This document shows, one piece after another, positions 47,901 to 61,600 of a DNA stretch of 64,000 nucleotides. A program made the position numbers and the translations under genes. The stretch's first letter is position 1; the number at the start of each line of letters is the position of its first letter. The notes under the pieces are model-generated. The model saw only the letters and a program-made list of their open reading frames with translations, was not told the DNA's origin and did no database searches. The stretch spans positions 26,203,001 to 26,267,000 of the forward strand of contig NC_081818.1 of the NCBI RefSeq assembly GCF_030704535.1, written 5' to 3'. This DNA comes from Vitis vinifera (taxonomy: Eukaryota > Streptophyta > Magnoliopsida > Vitales > Vitaceae).

Positions 47901-49351
47901 TGAACTCTCTGAAAACATTTTGAAATATGAAATTGGTGTTGTACAAAATAGAAAATGTACTGCATTGAAACAGCAATATAGAACATACTAGCATTTGCAA
48001 GGAGCTCTGGTGAAATCCCTGTGGAAGAGTTCTCTTGTGCCAATTTTGGCATTGCAGGCTGCTCAAATGACCCTCTTGAAGGGTATTTTCTACACCTTCT
48101 ACATAAAATGAATAATACAAATGCTAGAAAGGCCACGATGATAACAGCTCCTGCTATGGCACCAAGTAATACTCCTATTTCTTTTCCCTTGGATTGTTTT
48201 CCCTTTATATGGGCAGCTTTGCAGTATGATTCTTGATGCTGGTGTTGAGCATCTATAGAAAAGCAATTTCCACCAAACTTAACAACTCTCCTATCTGAAG
48301 CAATGCTCAAGCAAGAAGGAAGTACGCCCATTAACTTGTTTGAAGAAATGTCAACAAACCCAAGTTCATCTCCACAACTTAGACCGTCAGGAAGTGATCC
48401 ACTCAGCATATTGGACGCTAAATTCAAATAACTGATATTTGCCATAGAGAACAATGCAGAGGGAGGTGTTCCAGTAAGAGAATTGAACGACAGATCAAGA
48501 TGTTGGAGCTGAGCCAATTCTCCTAGTTGGGCTGGAATCTCGCCTGAGAAGGAGTTCTCACTTAGGAGGGCTGTAACCAGTCCTTTGGGCATGATGGGTA
48601 GTTCGGAATCCAAATGGTTATCTCTTAAATCCAATACATGCAGATTAGTTAAGGAACTCAAATCGGGTAATTTACCAGAAAGCTCATTGTGAGACAGAGC
48701 AACATCCGTGAGTGTTGCAATTCTGGATATAGAAGGAGGAAACTGACCCTTAAACCGGTTATTCCTCAAGCTCAAACTAGAGAGATTGGACAACGAATCC
48801 ATCCAATCGGGGACACTGTCATTGAAGAAATTAGCATCCAATGTGAGGGTTTGGAGTTTCACCAAGGTAGATACCTTCGGTGGAATGGAACCAAACATAA
48901 AATTTGAGCTCAAATCCAATACTTCAAGTAAAGCCAACCTATGGATTTTATCAGGAAGTGGTCCCCAAATCCCCAAAGACACTAGACTAAGAACCCTTAA
49001 GCCCGATAACCTCGACAATGTTGTAACAAAAGAATCAATAGAGAAACCGTCAGACAGAGTCTCATTAGGAACTGCAAATCCGCTGAAATCACTAACCTTA
49101 ACATGCTTATCTCCCATAATTTTGAGCTCACTGACAGAATTGTCTTGGCATGTGATGGCCATGTGTGGGGTTGAAGCCAGGTTACAGAAGTCTCCACTGT
49201 AATTCTCCCAAATTTCCAGTGCCAGAGGGTATTCCAAATGTTTCCTTAGCTGCAGTAGCGCTTGAGTTTGAGAGCTTTGCATTTGATGGGTGTGAGAAAT
49301 AAAGAAAACCCAAAAAAGAAAAGCCAAAAAAACCAAGTTCAACAGCCCCAT
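45000..49351 (-). CDS. Inactive LRR receptor-like kinase, At3g03770/At5g14210 type (7 exons, 773 aa)
   Basis: Exons 49351-47989, 47822-47689, 47516-47273, 46858-46647, 46559-46534 (26 nt), 46343-46232 and 45230-45000 total 2,322 nt in frame. The start ATG at 49351 gives a clear signal peptide (MGLLNLVFLAFLFWVFF). The ectodomain has a cap region and about ten leucine-rich repeats (e.g. LEVLDLSSNFMFGSIPP, LQHLDLSFNSLTGTPP). A membrane segment lies near 393-415, ending in CRRCRK. The cytosolic kinase-like domain starts near 470 (FSLEELKDATNNF). The glycine loop is GEGSIGKLYKG, the VAIK lysine is Arg514 (VGIRT), the HRD motif is lost (GSFNNRLKTNNILL around 614-627) and DFG is D637-Y638-G639. Family members are annotated as probable inactive kinases, so this is shared decay, not a fresh lesion. 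Likely a plasma-membrane scaffold or co-receptor; the ligand is unknown. Confidence 0.93.
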
Positions 49352-49359
49352 GAAAAGTA

Positions 49360-52300
49360 CCAAGACTTTTTTTTTTTTTCACAATGGTGAATGGAGGAAC
49401 CCTAGAAGGAAAACAAGAACAGAAGAAACAGAAACGGACCCATTACAGCAAAAGACAACCCCACGAAGGATTTCATCCTGAAACCTTGGTTTTCCATGAA
49501 TCAGCACAAACCCAAGAAGAAAACTAACGAAGCCCTCACCTCAAATCCCACCTCAGAAGCTCACAGCTCACATGACTCATGAGACCCTTTTAAACACCTT
49601 CACTCCTTATCAAATTTACAGCCAAACCCGTTGAGCAATAAAAGCAGAAATACAAGAAAAGGCAAGAAAATCCTCACTAAAAGATTCAAAGAACACGCTT
49701 CCCCTACAAAGATGGAAGCTAAAACCAGTTAGTCAAAACCCCATGAAAATCAAACAAAAACTAACATGCACGAACAAGCCCAGCTGGTGATCAAAAGAAT
49801 GTTGTTTTCTCAACGATTCAAGTTGTCCGAAGAAATCTAAGAACAACCCAGGAAGCAAAAACAGGAGACAGACTCGGGGAAAGAGAAAACACCAAGCTTC
49901 GCTGTTAAGAACATAAGCACATACATGAATGGAGGTAGTTGGAAAGGCAGTAACAGACAGTGATAAAGCATTTAGTGCTACTACCCTTGAAGGTTGTGAA
50001 AGGTCTTTGACATTAATGTGGAGTGGTTTCTCCACTATTCCCCACACAGACAAAAACAGACACCAGCACTTCCAGTGAGAAAAACGAAAATGGAAGACAC
50101 AGTGTGGGCATTCACCGAGTCCCCATGTGTTTTGGGTTCATAGGAAAAGAGAAAAATGGAACAAAAAATAAAAAAATCTCAACGAAAGCCTGCTTCCTCC
50201 ATTGGCTTTCTTAGTGGTGGTGCCTCCCGTGAATGTCCAAGGCTTTGTGGTGGTAATTGCAGAAATGCCATCACGTGGCTCTGTATTCTCTCACTTTCTG
50301 AAAAGAAAATGATGGATTCAATCCCATGTAATTTTCTAATTTTCAATCATTTTTTGAGCTACTCCCAAAATGTTATTATTATCAAAAAATAAATTGAAGA
50401 ATAAATGCCAAAATTTTATTATTGTTTAATTAATACATGAAAAAAATTGATTCAGTTAATGAGCATTCAAGTGGTATAAAATGGTGGACATTGAAGAAAG
50501 ATTTAGATTTATTAAAGAGATATTATTATATGAAATAATGAAAGCATATTTTCATGTATATATATATAAAACTAAATTATTAAAGTAGTAGTTGAAGGGA
50601 AGAGGGGCAGTGGGGCAGTGGTGGAATAATTTAAAAGGGTGAATCCAATTGATTAAGTAGTATATGGAAGAGCCCAATCATGCAAAGACTATAGAAAAGG
50701 GGGGACAAGTCTTTGGAACTTGGACCTAGTATTTGAGGGCCCTAGACAGCCTGTCATGAATACAAGACCAGCTTGTACCAATACCCCTCCAAACCTTAGA
50801 ATCCCATGTTACAAAAGCTTATATTATGAAGAAATTATGAAAGAGTGATGGTAATAAATAATAATACTAAAATCAACAGGAGATTGTAGGAAAACAAAAG
50901 TGATAAAATGGAGAATCAAATGAATGACAGGTAAAGATTTTGTATGCTTTTTGAGGATTGAAAAGGAAAAGCTGAAGCATCTTGGGTTGAGAAGGGGCCT
51001 CTGTGTTTCCAAAGACAAAGAGGGTTTTGGTGGAATATTTGAAATTGGATTGGCAACAATGTGGGTTTTTTCTTTTTTCTAATTTCCCCATGTTAGTAGT
51101 GACTAGTGAGGCAACTTTGGATTAGATGGACCCCCACATCTTGATAAGGTGGAGGTTTTAGTTTTGGCCTTTTTTAGCAAAGAGAAGATAAGGGGAGTTT
51201 GATTCTAGCTCAAGGATTTTACTGTTGGGGTTCAATGTAGCTTTCAAAATGATTGCCCACCACAAAAAATAATAAAGGAATTGTCCCAATTTCTTAACCT
51301 TAACAAGCTTTTCTTACCATTTCTTTTTTTCATATTTTTTTTACAATATTGTTGATTGTTCGAAAAAAGAAAAAAAAAATAATTGATTGGTAAAAAGAGA
51401 GAGGAGAGAGGGGAGAGAGAGAAACCCCATTACGATTTTTTTTCTTCCATATTAAGTAGTTTGAGTGAAAACTTTTTGAGCTGGATTATGACATATTTAC
51501 AGAAGAAAACAAAAATTGATTTTTCTTCTTCATTGGCTGAAGAACTCTCAGAGGTCATTTAAGCAAAATTTGAATAAAATTTACTTGATTTAACAACACT
51601 TTATAGCCACTCCCCTAAGCTTGACAAATGTTTATTGTCCATTTCCATCTAAAACAAAAGTTTTAAGTTTAATCAAACCTACTTTTACTTTTCTTAAACG
51701 CCAGTTTGTAGCCACTCTCTGAACTTGACAGTTACTTGTTGTCTTGTTTTATTGGAACTTACAAAATAATTAACATCAAACCAATCAATAATGATAATAT
51801 CAATCAAAAGTAACATGGATTGGATTGTTTTAAATTGAGAGCCACAGAAGGGGACAGAGGCAAACCATAAAAAAAGTAACTGCTATGTTCAGAGATCAGC
51901 TTTGGGTTCTTTTTTAGTGACAATTGAGCATCTTCAGAGTAGAGGAGGAAGAGAAAGAAAAGGGAGAGAAGTGAGGGCGGTAGTGATAAATTAATGATAG
52001 AATGGGGAAAAGAGTCAAATGAAGGGACAAGGATTTGGGGACAATGTCAGATGAGTTTAGAGCAACAATCATAAAGTGGGCGCGAATCTGCTGTGAATTG
52101 GAATCCCGGAATAACTAATTCACCATCTTGGGTACCTTCCATTTATTTTTATTTTTATTTTTAGTCATAGGAAATTCTAAAATCAAAAGCATTTATAATT
52201 GTTCTTTTGTAGCTTCTAGTGCAGATTCAACCTACATCTTTTAAGGTTAGTCAGATTATGTGAAGCAGTTCCTCGTCTTTTATTCAGTCAGAGAATGTTC

Positions 52301-53500
52301 TTTCTACTTTCCCTTTTACCATTTCCTGTTTTTTGGATGAAAATGTGTGAACAGAGGTGGAAATGGTCTTCACAAGACAGGCTCCCAGTGAAAGCTTCCA
52401 TTGTTTTTGTACATTTGGTAGTCCCCACCGCATCTTTTGGTTTTGTCTCTCATTCAAATTCAGTGATGCCAACAACCACCCAACCAAAAGATGATTCAGA
52501 GATAGAGTGTGATAAACCCCTTCAGTCTTTTGAGTTCCTACTGGGATTATTACAAAAGAAACTTCTATGTAGAAGCTCCCAAATCATGAATCACTTTCAA
52601 GCTATTAACCATATTCAACAAGAGAACTCTCTCTTTTTCTTTTTCTAGTGGGGTAAGAGGGCTGAAGATGCCAAGTGCTGAGCTTCCACAGCACAAAGAA
52701 TTTTCATTTTGGCCTTAAAGAAGGTCCATGATAAGTTGCTTTCACCAAATTATTGAAATTTCTATCCAGTTCAACCACCTTCATGTTCTTAATTCAAGCA
52801 AGTCTACAATTTAACCATTTTGGGAAGCAATTGAATTCAATAATTTCAAGATACTCTAGTTAAACATCTCCTTCAAGGTAAAAACAAAAGTGCAACACTG
52901 TTTTGAACAACTTGATTCAATTTCTAAGCAATACAGAACTTGTACTGATTCATTATTTGAGGGGTATGCATGCTGAACCATCTTTTTCTAGAACCTTAGA
53001 CAAGTATACAAACGAATCCAAACCGTGTTCATTGTTACTTTACTGTTTTTCTTGCTCTCCAAGATCTGTGATCTACAATATCAATAAAGGAGCAGATAAA
53101 ATTAAGACTTCTGAATATAGAAATACAAAGGGCTTGAAGACCGTGAAGGAAAATTCAACAGGTAGATGAGAAAACCCAATCCCAGTATCTCTACTTGAAT
53201 ACAAAATGAATGGTGAAACTATCATCAATAATCACACATCTCAAAGGGGATAATAACATCAATTCTTTGTCTGAGAATTTAAAATGTAATAATGTATTCA
53301 CCCAAATAATAGAGTTAACACTGTTCAGACAATCATTTACAAAGCTGATAAAAGAAGGTATTGTCACATTAGTAAAATGGGTACCAGTATTAGTGCTCCC
53401 TAAACCGAATTTGCTGTCAAGTCCCTCAATGAAGTGGTTAGAGGAGTTCCTTCTTCGATGGTTAAATTGATGTTATCTGATGAATGGATATAAACAACAA
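49360..53500. other. Upstream region of the LRR-RLK gene and intergenic DNA
   Basis: 49360-50060 is likely leader or promoter of the LRR-RLK gene; a 5' UTR intron is possible but no acceptor/donor pair is convincing. 50400-53500 has no supportable gene. It includes a (TA)n run near 50560, a (GA)n run near 51398-51421, and two diverged copies of a block with TAGCCACTC...AACTTGACA near 51604 and 51712. The frame at 52295-52648 (+) has no domain. Confidence 0.5.
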
Positions 53501-53585
53501 AACCATGGGGAACGGCAACAGTTGTTAGCACCACCTGATGAATGTATACTGTGAGTCCATTGCAGCTGCCAAGATTTTTGGAACT

Positions 53586-54639
53586 TCATTTGGTGTCAAT
53601 TTTGAACAACTGCAATCCATCATTGAATCCTTGTAATCCCATGCCCTCCTGGTATGCCTTGATCACTTCAGGAGCATCATCCTTAAACGGGATCAGGAAC
53701 TTTGTCTCAAATGTCTTCTTATCCAGATTCAATATCCAAACTACATCAAAGTTCTTCTTAACCTTCAGACCTTTGGATATTAAAACTTGCACAACTGAAC
53801 ATCTAGGAATGATTCTATTCACAAAACTAGTCAGAAAAAGATTTGGGCATTTGGCAACATCCGATGGCTTGAGACCCAACTTGTTGACAAAGAAATCCAT
53901 AAACGCTGTAATCTTCTTCTCTGAGCACCACAGAACATTGGCTGTTTAACGAACGCTGAACGAAAATCATGCTCCGACCAACCAAAGCTCATATAGAGCT
54001 CGTGCTTTTTTTCCCAATCCATTTTGCCCATTACTGACAATGTCTGAACAGCCAAGACAAAAGTCGATTTCCTTGGATCAAAACCCATGTCTTTAACTGC
54101 AATGACTACCTTTTCAAACAAATCCGGTCTAGAAAAGAGTGATTTAGGTTGCATCACAATTAGCGAAACAATTCTAGGCTCCGGGACACCGTGGGCTCGC
54201 AATGTGTTCATGTTTGGCACAAGTTCTTTCTGTAAGTTATACCTAACAACGCGGCTGCAATGTTTCAGAGCCAAAATGACCTTCTCATTGGTTCACAAGG
54301 TCTTTAAGGAAATTAATGGTGAGCATAATTTGGTTCTCCAAGCTACTAAATAGAATTGACTTGTCTGAAATCAGAATGTAGGGTTGTAATGTAGGGTTTG
54401 GTGAACCCATGAGCTGTGAAGATCTCAAGAACCGAGTCTGATTTCTCTCTGCTCCGAATGTGGATCAACTTAGAAGCTGAGACAGCAGATTCCAAGGACA
54501 ACCCGCATGAGTATCTGAGGTAAGAAACCGTCAGAGATTGTGAGATTAAACTGTTGTCTGAGATTGAATTCCTAGATGGTAGCGTTCGAAGATGACGCAC
54601 AAGGGACATTCTTAAACAATCTCTAGTTCTGTGAAGCAT
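53586..54639 (-). pseudogene. mTERF-family pseudogene
   Basis: Three pieces of a plant mTERF protein lie in three different frames. 5' piece: an N-terminal region with SYLRYSCGLSLESAVSASK and ILEIFTAHGFTKPYI-like helices (to about 54350). Middle piece: ENQIM...FLKDL, then VILALKHCSRVV...LRAHGVPEPRIVSLI and KDMGFDP-KSTFVLAVQ. 3' piece: ITAFMDFFVNKLGLKPSDVAKCPNLF...SVVQVLISKGL to a stop at 53588-53586. Between the first and middle pieces about 40 residues usual in the family are missing, with a frame change at the joint near 54345. A second frame change lies near 54290 and a third near 53935, at the QPMFC-EKKI junction. Intact members are organellar nucleic-acid-binding helical-repeat proteins. 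The good similarity elsewhere suggests fairly recent loss; sequencing error could explain single shifts but not the missing block. Confidence 0.82.
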
Positions 54640-54699
54640 TAGCGCTTTGTGTACGAAACCGAACACTTTGATGGGGTTTGTGAAATCCACTTACAGGAG

Positions 54700-55660
54700 A
54701 AGTTCAGATTTCGACATGAGTCTGGATTTGATGTTCCTCTTCGAGGGACAGCCCTAGCGAGGGACCGAGAGTTGGCTCACTGAGACAATTTAAGTTGTCT
54801 GAACGAGAAACAAAACGAGAACGCAGAGCGATGAGCTTAGCCGAGTCTTGAGTCTCGAGTCTTGCCACATGTTTGACCTTCTCCATGAGGACCCACCTGA
54901 GCCAGGATGGCATTTTAGCACAAGGGTGGTGGGCCTACTGGCGGCCCAATTCTTACTCATCAACAATGGTATTCTTTTACCTCCTATGTCCCAAGACTCC
55001 TAACCACCTTCGAAAGGTAATGCACTAATTTAATCCCACTCCTTTCCACTTCATCCATATGGATTCAATCCTTAAAATTTGATTTTTCTCAATCAGTTGA
55101 TCAAACGAATGTTCAGACAATTGTTTTAAAAAATAATTTCTTATTCTTTAAAATAAAAAACTGTTTTCTAGACTTAAAAATGTGTTAGATAATTTTTTTT
55201 TTGACATAAAACAATTTTTTAAAAACGTTTTTTGAAAATAAAGTATTTTTGAAAACATATTTGAATTAACTTTGTTTATTTTATGAGAACTGCTTTAAAA
55301 AATAATCGTACATCTATGGAGAATGAATCAATGATTGAAAAGTGGCAATGGATTTGGCTACACAATTGAGTCAGATCTTGTGCATCGGATCATTATAAAG
55401 CTGTTGAAACATCGAACTTAGAAGATGGATTTGGGAGCAGAAGTTAGTGATAGCATGTTCATCAATGTAAATAACAGAGGTAGAGAAGATTGAAGAATTT
55501 GACTCATAGAAAGAAGATTTTGGATTCTCTTTCGCCCCTTGAAGGAAAGGGGCGGTTCTTGGATTCTCCTTCGCAAGGCAGATACATACAACATCTACTA
55601 CTACATTCTCGAGATCAGAGAGAAGAGAATACAAGTGTATTGTCTTCCCATGTGTACAGT
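54700..55660. other. Intergenic region between the mTERF pseudogene and PPO2
   Basis: 54704-54960 is the former upstream flank of the mTERF copy; the frame at 54704-54913 (-) has no family I recognise. 55115-55310 is an AT-rich repeat related to 28195-28590. About 55320-55669 is probably the PPO2 3' UTR, containing a short duplicated TTGGATTCTC-TTCGC block near 55520 and 55558. Confidence 0.5.
55115..55310. repeat. AT-rich dispersed repeat
   Basis: TTTTTTAAAAACGTTTTTTGAAAA-like inverted blocks match the style of 10340-10730 and 28195-28590. Ends are not defined. Written here only as a recurrent low-complexity family. Confidence 0.35.
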
Positions 55661-55669
55661 AATGGTTCA

Positions 55670-58600
55670 TCACTCCTTGAACATCTTACCATCTGACGAA
55701 GAGTTGAGGTAGGATATTACGAGATCAGCTGCTTTGCACCCAGAGGCTATTGCTTTTCCAACTGAAAGCCCGCCCTTATGGTTACCTACAAGTTCATAGT
55801 AACATGATTATGATCTTAGTTTGATTACTTTTTAATCAAAGATTATTAAGGACTTGGCCGGTTCTTTTAGCCCTTCAGGCAGCTGAAGGCAAAAGATGAT
55901 TGCCCATGCCAAAAAAAAAAACTTGATGTTTTTGCAGTTACCTGCATAGAAGAATCCCGGAAGATCTTTTTCCATCTTGTCAATGGCTTCTAGAACTGAA
56001 TCATAGTTGTGCCCAAATAATGGAAACGCTTTACTCCAGTAGAAATGGCTGCAATTAAATACAGGGCCTAGCCATGAGAGAATATACCCAGACAACCATG
56101 GGATGATTCCCAAACTGAACCACCAAAGAGGAAAACGAATAAATAAATGAGAAGGCATTAGTCATTCCCATACTTCACAAATGTTGGCTCCCCCTCTGCA
56201 CCCAGTAACTGTCTAAGGTCAGAGGTGACTATCTGCTTGAGCTCATCCCTAAGACCATTCATGAGTTGAATTAGTTGTGAAAAATATGTAACAGTTTCAA
56301 TACTATGATAATCAATAAATTGATTGCATAATGGAGGACACAAGAGTCAAATTCACAAAGCCAAAAGCATTGGAGCTTCACATACGTTGAAGCTTTTGCT
56401 AGTTCCCGGTTTCGACTTCCCCCAATGAAGGTAGTATAGAGATATAGGTCATTGGGAGCACGGTCTGGAAACATCATAGAGGAAAAGAGTGTACCTGCAA
56501 TAGAAAATTTATGGTCACAATGGGAAAACAATATTAGTAATTCAACCATAAGATACAATAGATAAACATTACCGAGGGTCTTTAAACCATTTTGTTGCTC
56601 TTTGGAAGGAACAAGAACTCCAAATCCCTCAAGGGGCCTCTTGACATTCTCCTTTTTAAAGGTGGTGATTATAACTGACAGTGGCAAATAACTCACCTGC
56701 ATTGTGGAAAAGGAAGCCACCTTGAATTCTTTTTACTTGGTAGGTTCATTTTAGGAAAAAGAATCCACCATGAATGCTACTGATTTGAAATGAATTAAAG
56801 CATCAAAAGGTTTGTACCCTTGCAAGGTCACTTCTTTGGCATGCCGCATGCCATGCATTGCTACAAATCAATCAAATTGTACAGAAAAACTCTTCTTCCA
56901 GGGTGTACTTTTTTAGTGACCAAAAGGCTTAATCGAAAAAAAAAAGAAGCCCAATCCTCCATTTGATAGTACACTCAGGATAGTATGTCAATAGGTAATC
57001 CATCATGTAAAAAGCACCCTTACTGGGACACAAATATCAATGAACCAGTAGCGAGAAATGGCACAAAACCTAATGAACACCGTGAGGCAGAACCAAAAGT
57101 AACATGTTTGCATTGAAGCATCTATCCATGCAGGATACACATGTCCTTATGCTGTTTCCAAAGTGTATATCATTCTAATGTAACACAAATTATGTGAATT
57201 ATCAAGAACATCAACATAGTCTTCAAAAACATTGATGAGCATGCACACTAATTTCTAGTTAAAAAACATGAATACCTCAGGAAGAAAGTCAAGCAGGAAG
57301 GGGTTTCCTTTTTTCATGATCTTCATTTCTCGAACATTACAGAGAGGAGCCTATGCAAAATAGATCAATTGTCAGTCAACAAAGGTATTCTTTGTAAGCA
57401 GCAAATAAATTTTAAGATTTAGTATGTATTTAGGTGTCAAATTCCCAAATCATAGGACATATTAAGTGTTAAAAATATTGTTAATGAAGAGACATACTTA
57501 CTGTCATGATAACAGCATCAAAAGATAAATCTTTTGATTGCTTTCCAGGGTTTGAAGCATAAGCAACTGACCAATTCTCTAATGCAGACTTCTCACCATG
57601 ACTGTAAGATAATGACAACACCTTTGACTTGAGTCTAAGTTTGTCTTTGCCAAGCTCTTTGCATAATGTGTCAGTGAGCGTCTGAAGAGAGAGAGATCAA
57701 AATAAGAATCAGCTATTATGTTTAGATTCTAACAATGTGCAATGAAGATCAAAGGCTATGCCAGTATGGAGAGATTTGGTTCAGGGTGCAAAGTCTACAA
57801 GGAAGGAATCACTGTGAAAAGATATATGATAGCCAGTAATTTAACAGAATATGCAGTCCTAGATAGAGCTGACTGGCAAAAAGAAAATTTTGTGCCACTT
57901 ACAGTCAATGCTTCACATATGGCAACCCGATACATAAAGCATGGGTTGAATGTATTGGATGGTCAATGCCATATGATTTATCCAGATTAAAATGGTCACG
58001 AAAATCTACATTCAAAAGCCCCTATATATAGATCGTCTGTCTTTGAATTAAGAAACCAACACTACCACATCTGCATAATATTTCTGGATGGGAGTTGTAG
58101 GATTACTCAAAAAGGGTCCATGATCCTTCAATATTGTATGTGCATACAAACAAGTAGAAATTCATGTCTTTAAAAAATTTACATGACAAGATTGACATAC
58201 ATGGTTTGACAATGTTTCAACATCCACAGACAAGATAAGCATAATTCAAACAACAGTAACACAAGGCATGCAATGCAAGCTGCATCCATTCTTCCCAAGA
58301 ATTAAAAGTCTCTCAAGATAATTATTACCTGCATTCCACCCTGGAAGGAAAATGAACCGCGCTGACGCTTCTTTTTCTCCGAAGAACCCTTTGTTTCTCC
58401 TCTTTTTTCTCTTTTAGCAGATAACTTGGACAGAACTGCCCCAGCTATGATTGAACCAAACCTGATAAGATGGTTACTTTGCCCTTCGTTTACTAATAGA
58501 TATCATGCAACAAATATTGGTAAAAGGAAAATTTTCTCACTGTTATCCATTAATACCTAACGTAGAACAACAGTTCAATTACCACCAAGAATAAAAATAA

Positions 58601-61600
58601 TGATTATAGTTATACTAGTTAGCTGACATTTTCGAGGTTGAAACATGTCCAACCTAATTATAGGCACCAACTTTATAGACCTGTGGTGAGGAAGATTACA
58701 TAGAAGGTTTCTTACAACATCAGGATGACTTCAAGCAAGCATTCAACTCTTTTTTTATTCGATAGATAATAATGATGTATATTTAAAGCACCAAAAGGGG
58801 TGAACCCTAGTACATGGGAAGTATCCAGAGAACCACTGAATCAATGTGGTAAAGAAAAGAACAGAAAATACAAAATGAAGTCCGGCACCCACACTCACAA
58901 TGATCACTCTCTCCAAGTTTCCAACCCTACTCTATCAAAGAAAGTTCACCTTGAAAACAAAATAGGGAGAAGTAGCCAATTAAGGTTAATCACACTTTCC
59001 TATCTCTAACACTCTTTTCTTCATTATTGCAATTGGAAAAATAAAACAATAATATAACAAACTTAGCAACGTTACTGGCCAGAAATTTCTCTGAGGAGAG
59101 GTTGGGAACTATGAATGGAAGAATCTCATAGTACTTTAGGCATAAATAAATAAAAGGGTAAAAATAAAAGAAAATAATCAGGAAAACATATCATAGAAAA
59201 GAAATAAAAGTAAAAATTGCATGGGATATACCTTTTTTCCAGATTCCATAGCTCTGGAAAAGTATGATGCATCTGTTTCAAAAATTACCAGTCAATTAAA
59301 AAAAAATTCACAAAAGCAGCACACTAGAGGTAAAATTTGCAACACTCTTAAAGCACGATAAGGTCTTTCTTATCTCATACCTAAAACAGATTCTTACAAC
59401 TAGATGCATATTGCTGGCTCAAACATCTAGTTAAGTATAAAAATTAATGCTAATCCAACTTAGCATAGAAATTATAATGCTCAGGCAGAGATCGAATGAA
59501 TTACTTACAGAAAGTGATTCAGGATCACCTCCACTTGTACCCGCCACAAAAGGGTCAATTAAATAATCAACAACCTTATAAGCGAAAGAAATAACAGTCA
59601 AGAAAGCGCACAAATATTTTGTCTAACAACTCTCAAAGTGTTTTAAATGCTATGTACATAATCGAGTTTTAAGTTACCAAAAAATTTCAAAAAATCTCCT
59701 AATAAGCATATATCATGATCTGAGAGAGATCAATATCATGGCAATACAGCACAACAAGTACCTCTTTCCCGAAATGACGCTGAAAGAACCCGCCCACACT
59801 GCAGAGAAGAAATAGCAAATGCTAAGAATGTGTCAAGTGAGAAGATCACTCCCTTACTAACAAAAGAAACAGAATTAAGTTACAAGTGAGTGCAGGTACA
59901 ACCATGATCATCCAAGTATTGCCCAAAATGACATGCATAAAAGAAAAGGATAAATACTCAAATACCCAATCTCCTCCATGAGAAGAACAATTGTGATGCA
60001 TCAACAACAATATTAATTTAGCAATTTGGACAACAAAAATAATTTCGATACTAGTTCAATCCAGTGTAACTTTTCCACAGGCATGGCAATAGGTTTTTCC
60101 TTTTTATTGCATTCTGCTATGCAAGGGCCAAAAGAAGTCACAAGATATCTCACCTTCAAATGCACACTCAACAGTGTGATTAATGCTGCTAATTGATGTT
60201 TAACTATGTCTTGATGCAAGTTTTGGACTGTATGGTTTGACATGCACTGCAACAACTCATCCTTATACTAACCTGCCTGACATGAAGAAGGATCCTTCTA
60301 GAAAGACAGCATCACAATTGGCATGACATTTGGCAAGTACAGAAATGAAATTCATGTTGCATTTCATATAAAAAGCAAAGGTAGTTATTATATCAAAAGA
60401 AGAAGACAGATCAAAATAGCAAAGGTTAATAGAGGAGTAACAGGCCAGTAAACGAAACAAGTATATAAAGATTCATAAGAGATTAAATTAAGGATAAACG
60501 TACTAAAATCTTCCAAATAAAAACAATGAAATAACAATGTAATAGCCCTACTTGAAGGTATAATTTTCAGGAATGAGTGTGCAATCTACACTGCATCACC
60601 TTTGAGATGATAGGATCCAGGAAGCACTTTATCATTAACTATGCATTCCATTTGAATCAAAACTTCTAGCAAGAGGAAGTGAAAGTGCACAGCAGTGCCA
60701 AAAATAAAATAAAAAATCACCTTTCCTTCATATGATCATCAGACACCTTTGAAAGGTCACTCTTCTTCCACAAAAATGGCTCCAAAATTATCTGAAACTG
60801 AAGAAGCAAAAATGCGCTATTAAGACGTGGAATTAAAAAACGTTACAGGAAAAAGAGATCAAATTTTTATGAAAGTATAGCTGTCTGATTGTAAGGTTCA
60901 GTTCCCTGACTGTAAAAGTACTTGAAAAGCTAGGGTTTAGGTGCAATGAAACATTAAAGTGAGGACTTTTTCCTGTGTTTTGCATTGAAGAATAATTTGA
61001 ATGCAAGGCCACTGATACTTTTACATAACTTTGGATTTAGAAACGCATAAACTTGTCCATTATTACACCCTACCCAAGTTCTTCAGTCATCGCTGTGCCT
61101 TCCAATGTTTCACTCTAAATTTTACAGCACAGAAATACATTCAGTTTGATGCATTTGCATATCTATATGCTAGGGTTTAGGGTCATGATAAACCTGAAGA
61201 TAGCTTTCATTGCTTGCAGAAAGATTTTTACTAGGGAAATTATTCCTAAGGAGTAGATTTCCCCAAACAACATGAAAATACTCCTCACCTGTATCTCTTT
61301 AAAAGATTATCCACAAATGATGTACATATACTGATGCAAATCCATTACATCTGTTGTCCATCAGTTGGGCCCAAAAGCAATTCAATACAAACTTAAGATT
61401 GAAATCTTGTAATTTACTACACTGTCTCAGAAAAATTGTGAAAAACAAACCTTGGATTTTGCTGACAGGATATTGCTCTTGATCAGCGCAATAGGATTAG
61501 AGGGTAACTGATGAGAAATTTGAGTGGAATTTATGGTCAAACAGATATAGAGTATAAAATAAAAATAGCCCATATGTCTTCTAGAAAAACAGATATAGCA

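Noticed and set aside
48021-49202. Several open frames opposite the LRR-RLK first exon
   Set aside because: Antisense shadows of a strongly coding exon.
49700-50060. Possible 5' UTR exon of the LRR-RLK gene
   Set aside because: No donor and acceptor pair stood out; left undefined.
52295-52648. 117-codon plus-strand frame starting with a hydrophobic segment
   Set aside because: The apparent signal peptide is followed by sequence without any family or conserved pattern.
57742-57990. 82-codon plus-strand frame
   Set aside because: Lies in a PPO2 intron antisense to the gene; no domain.
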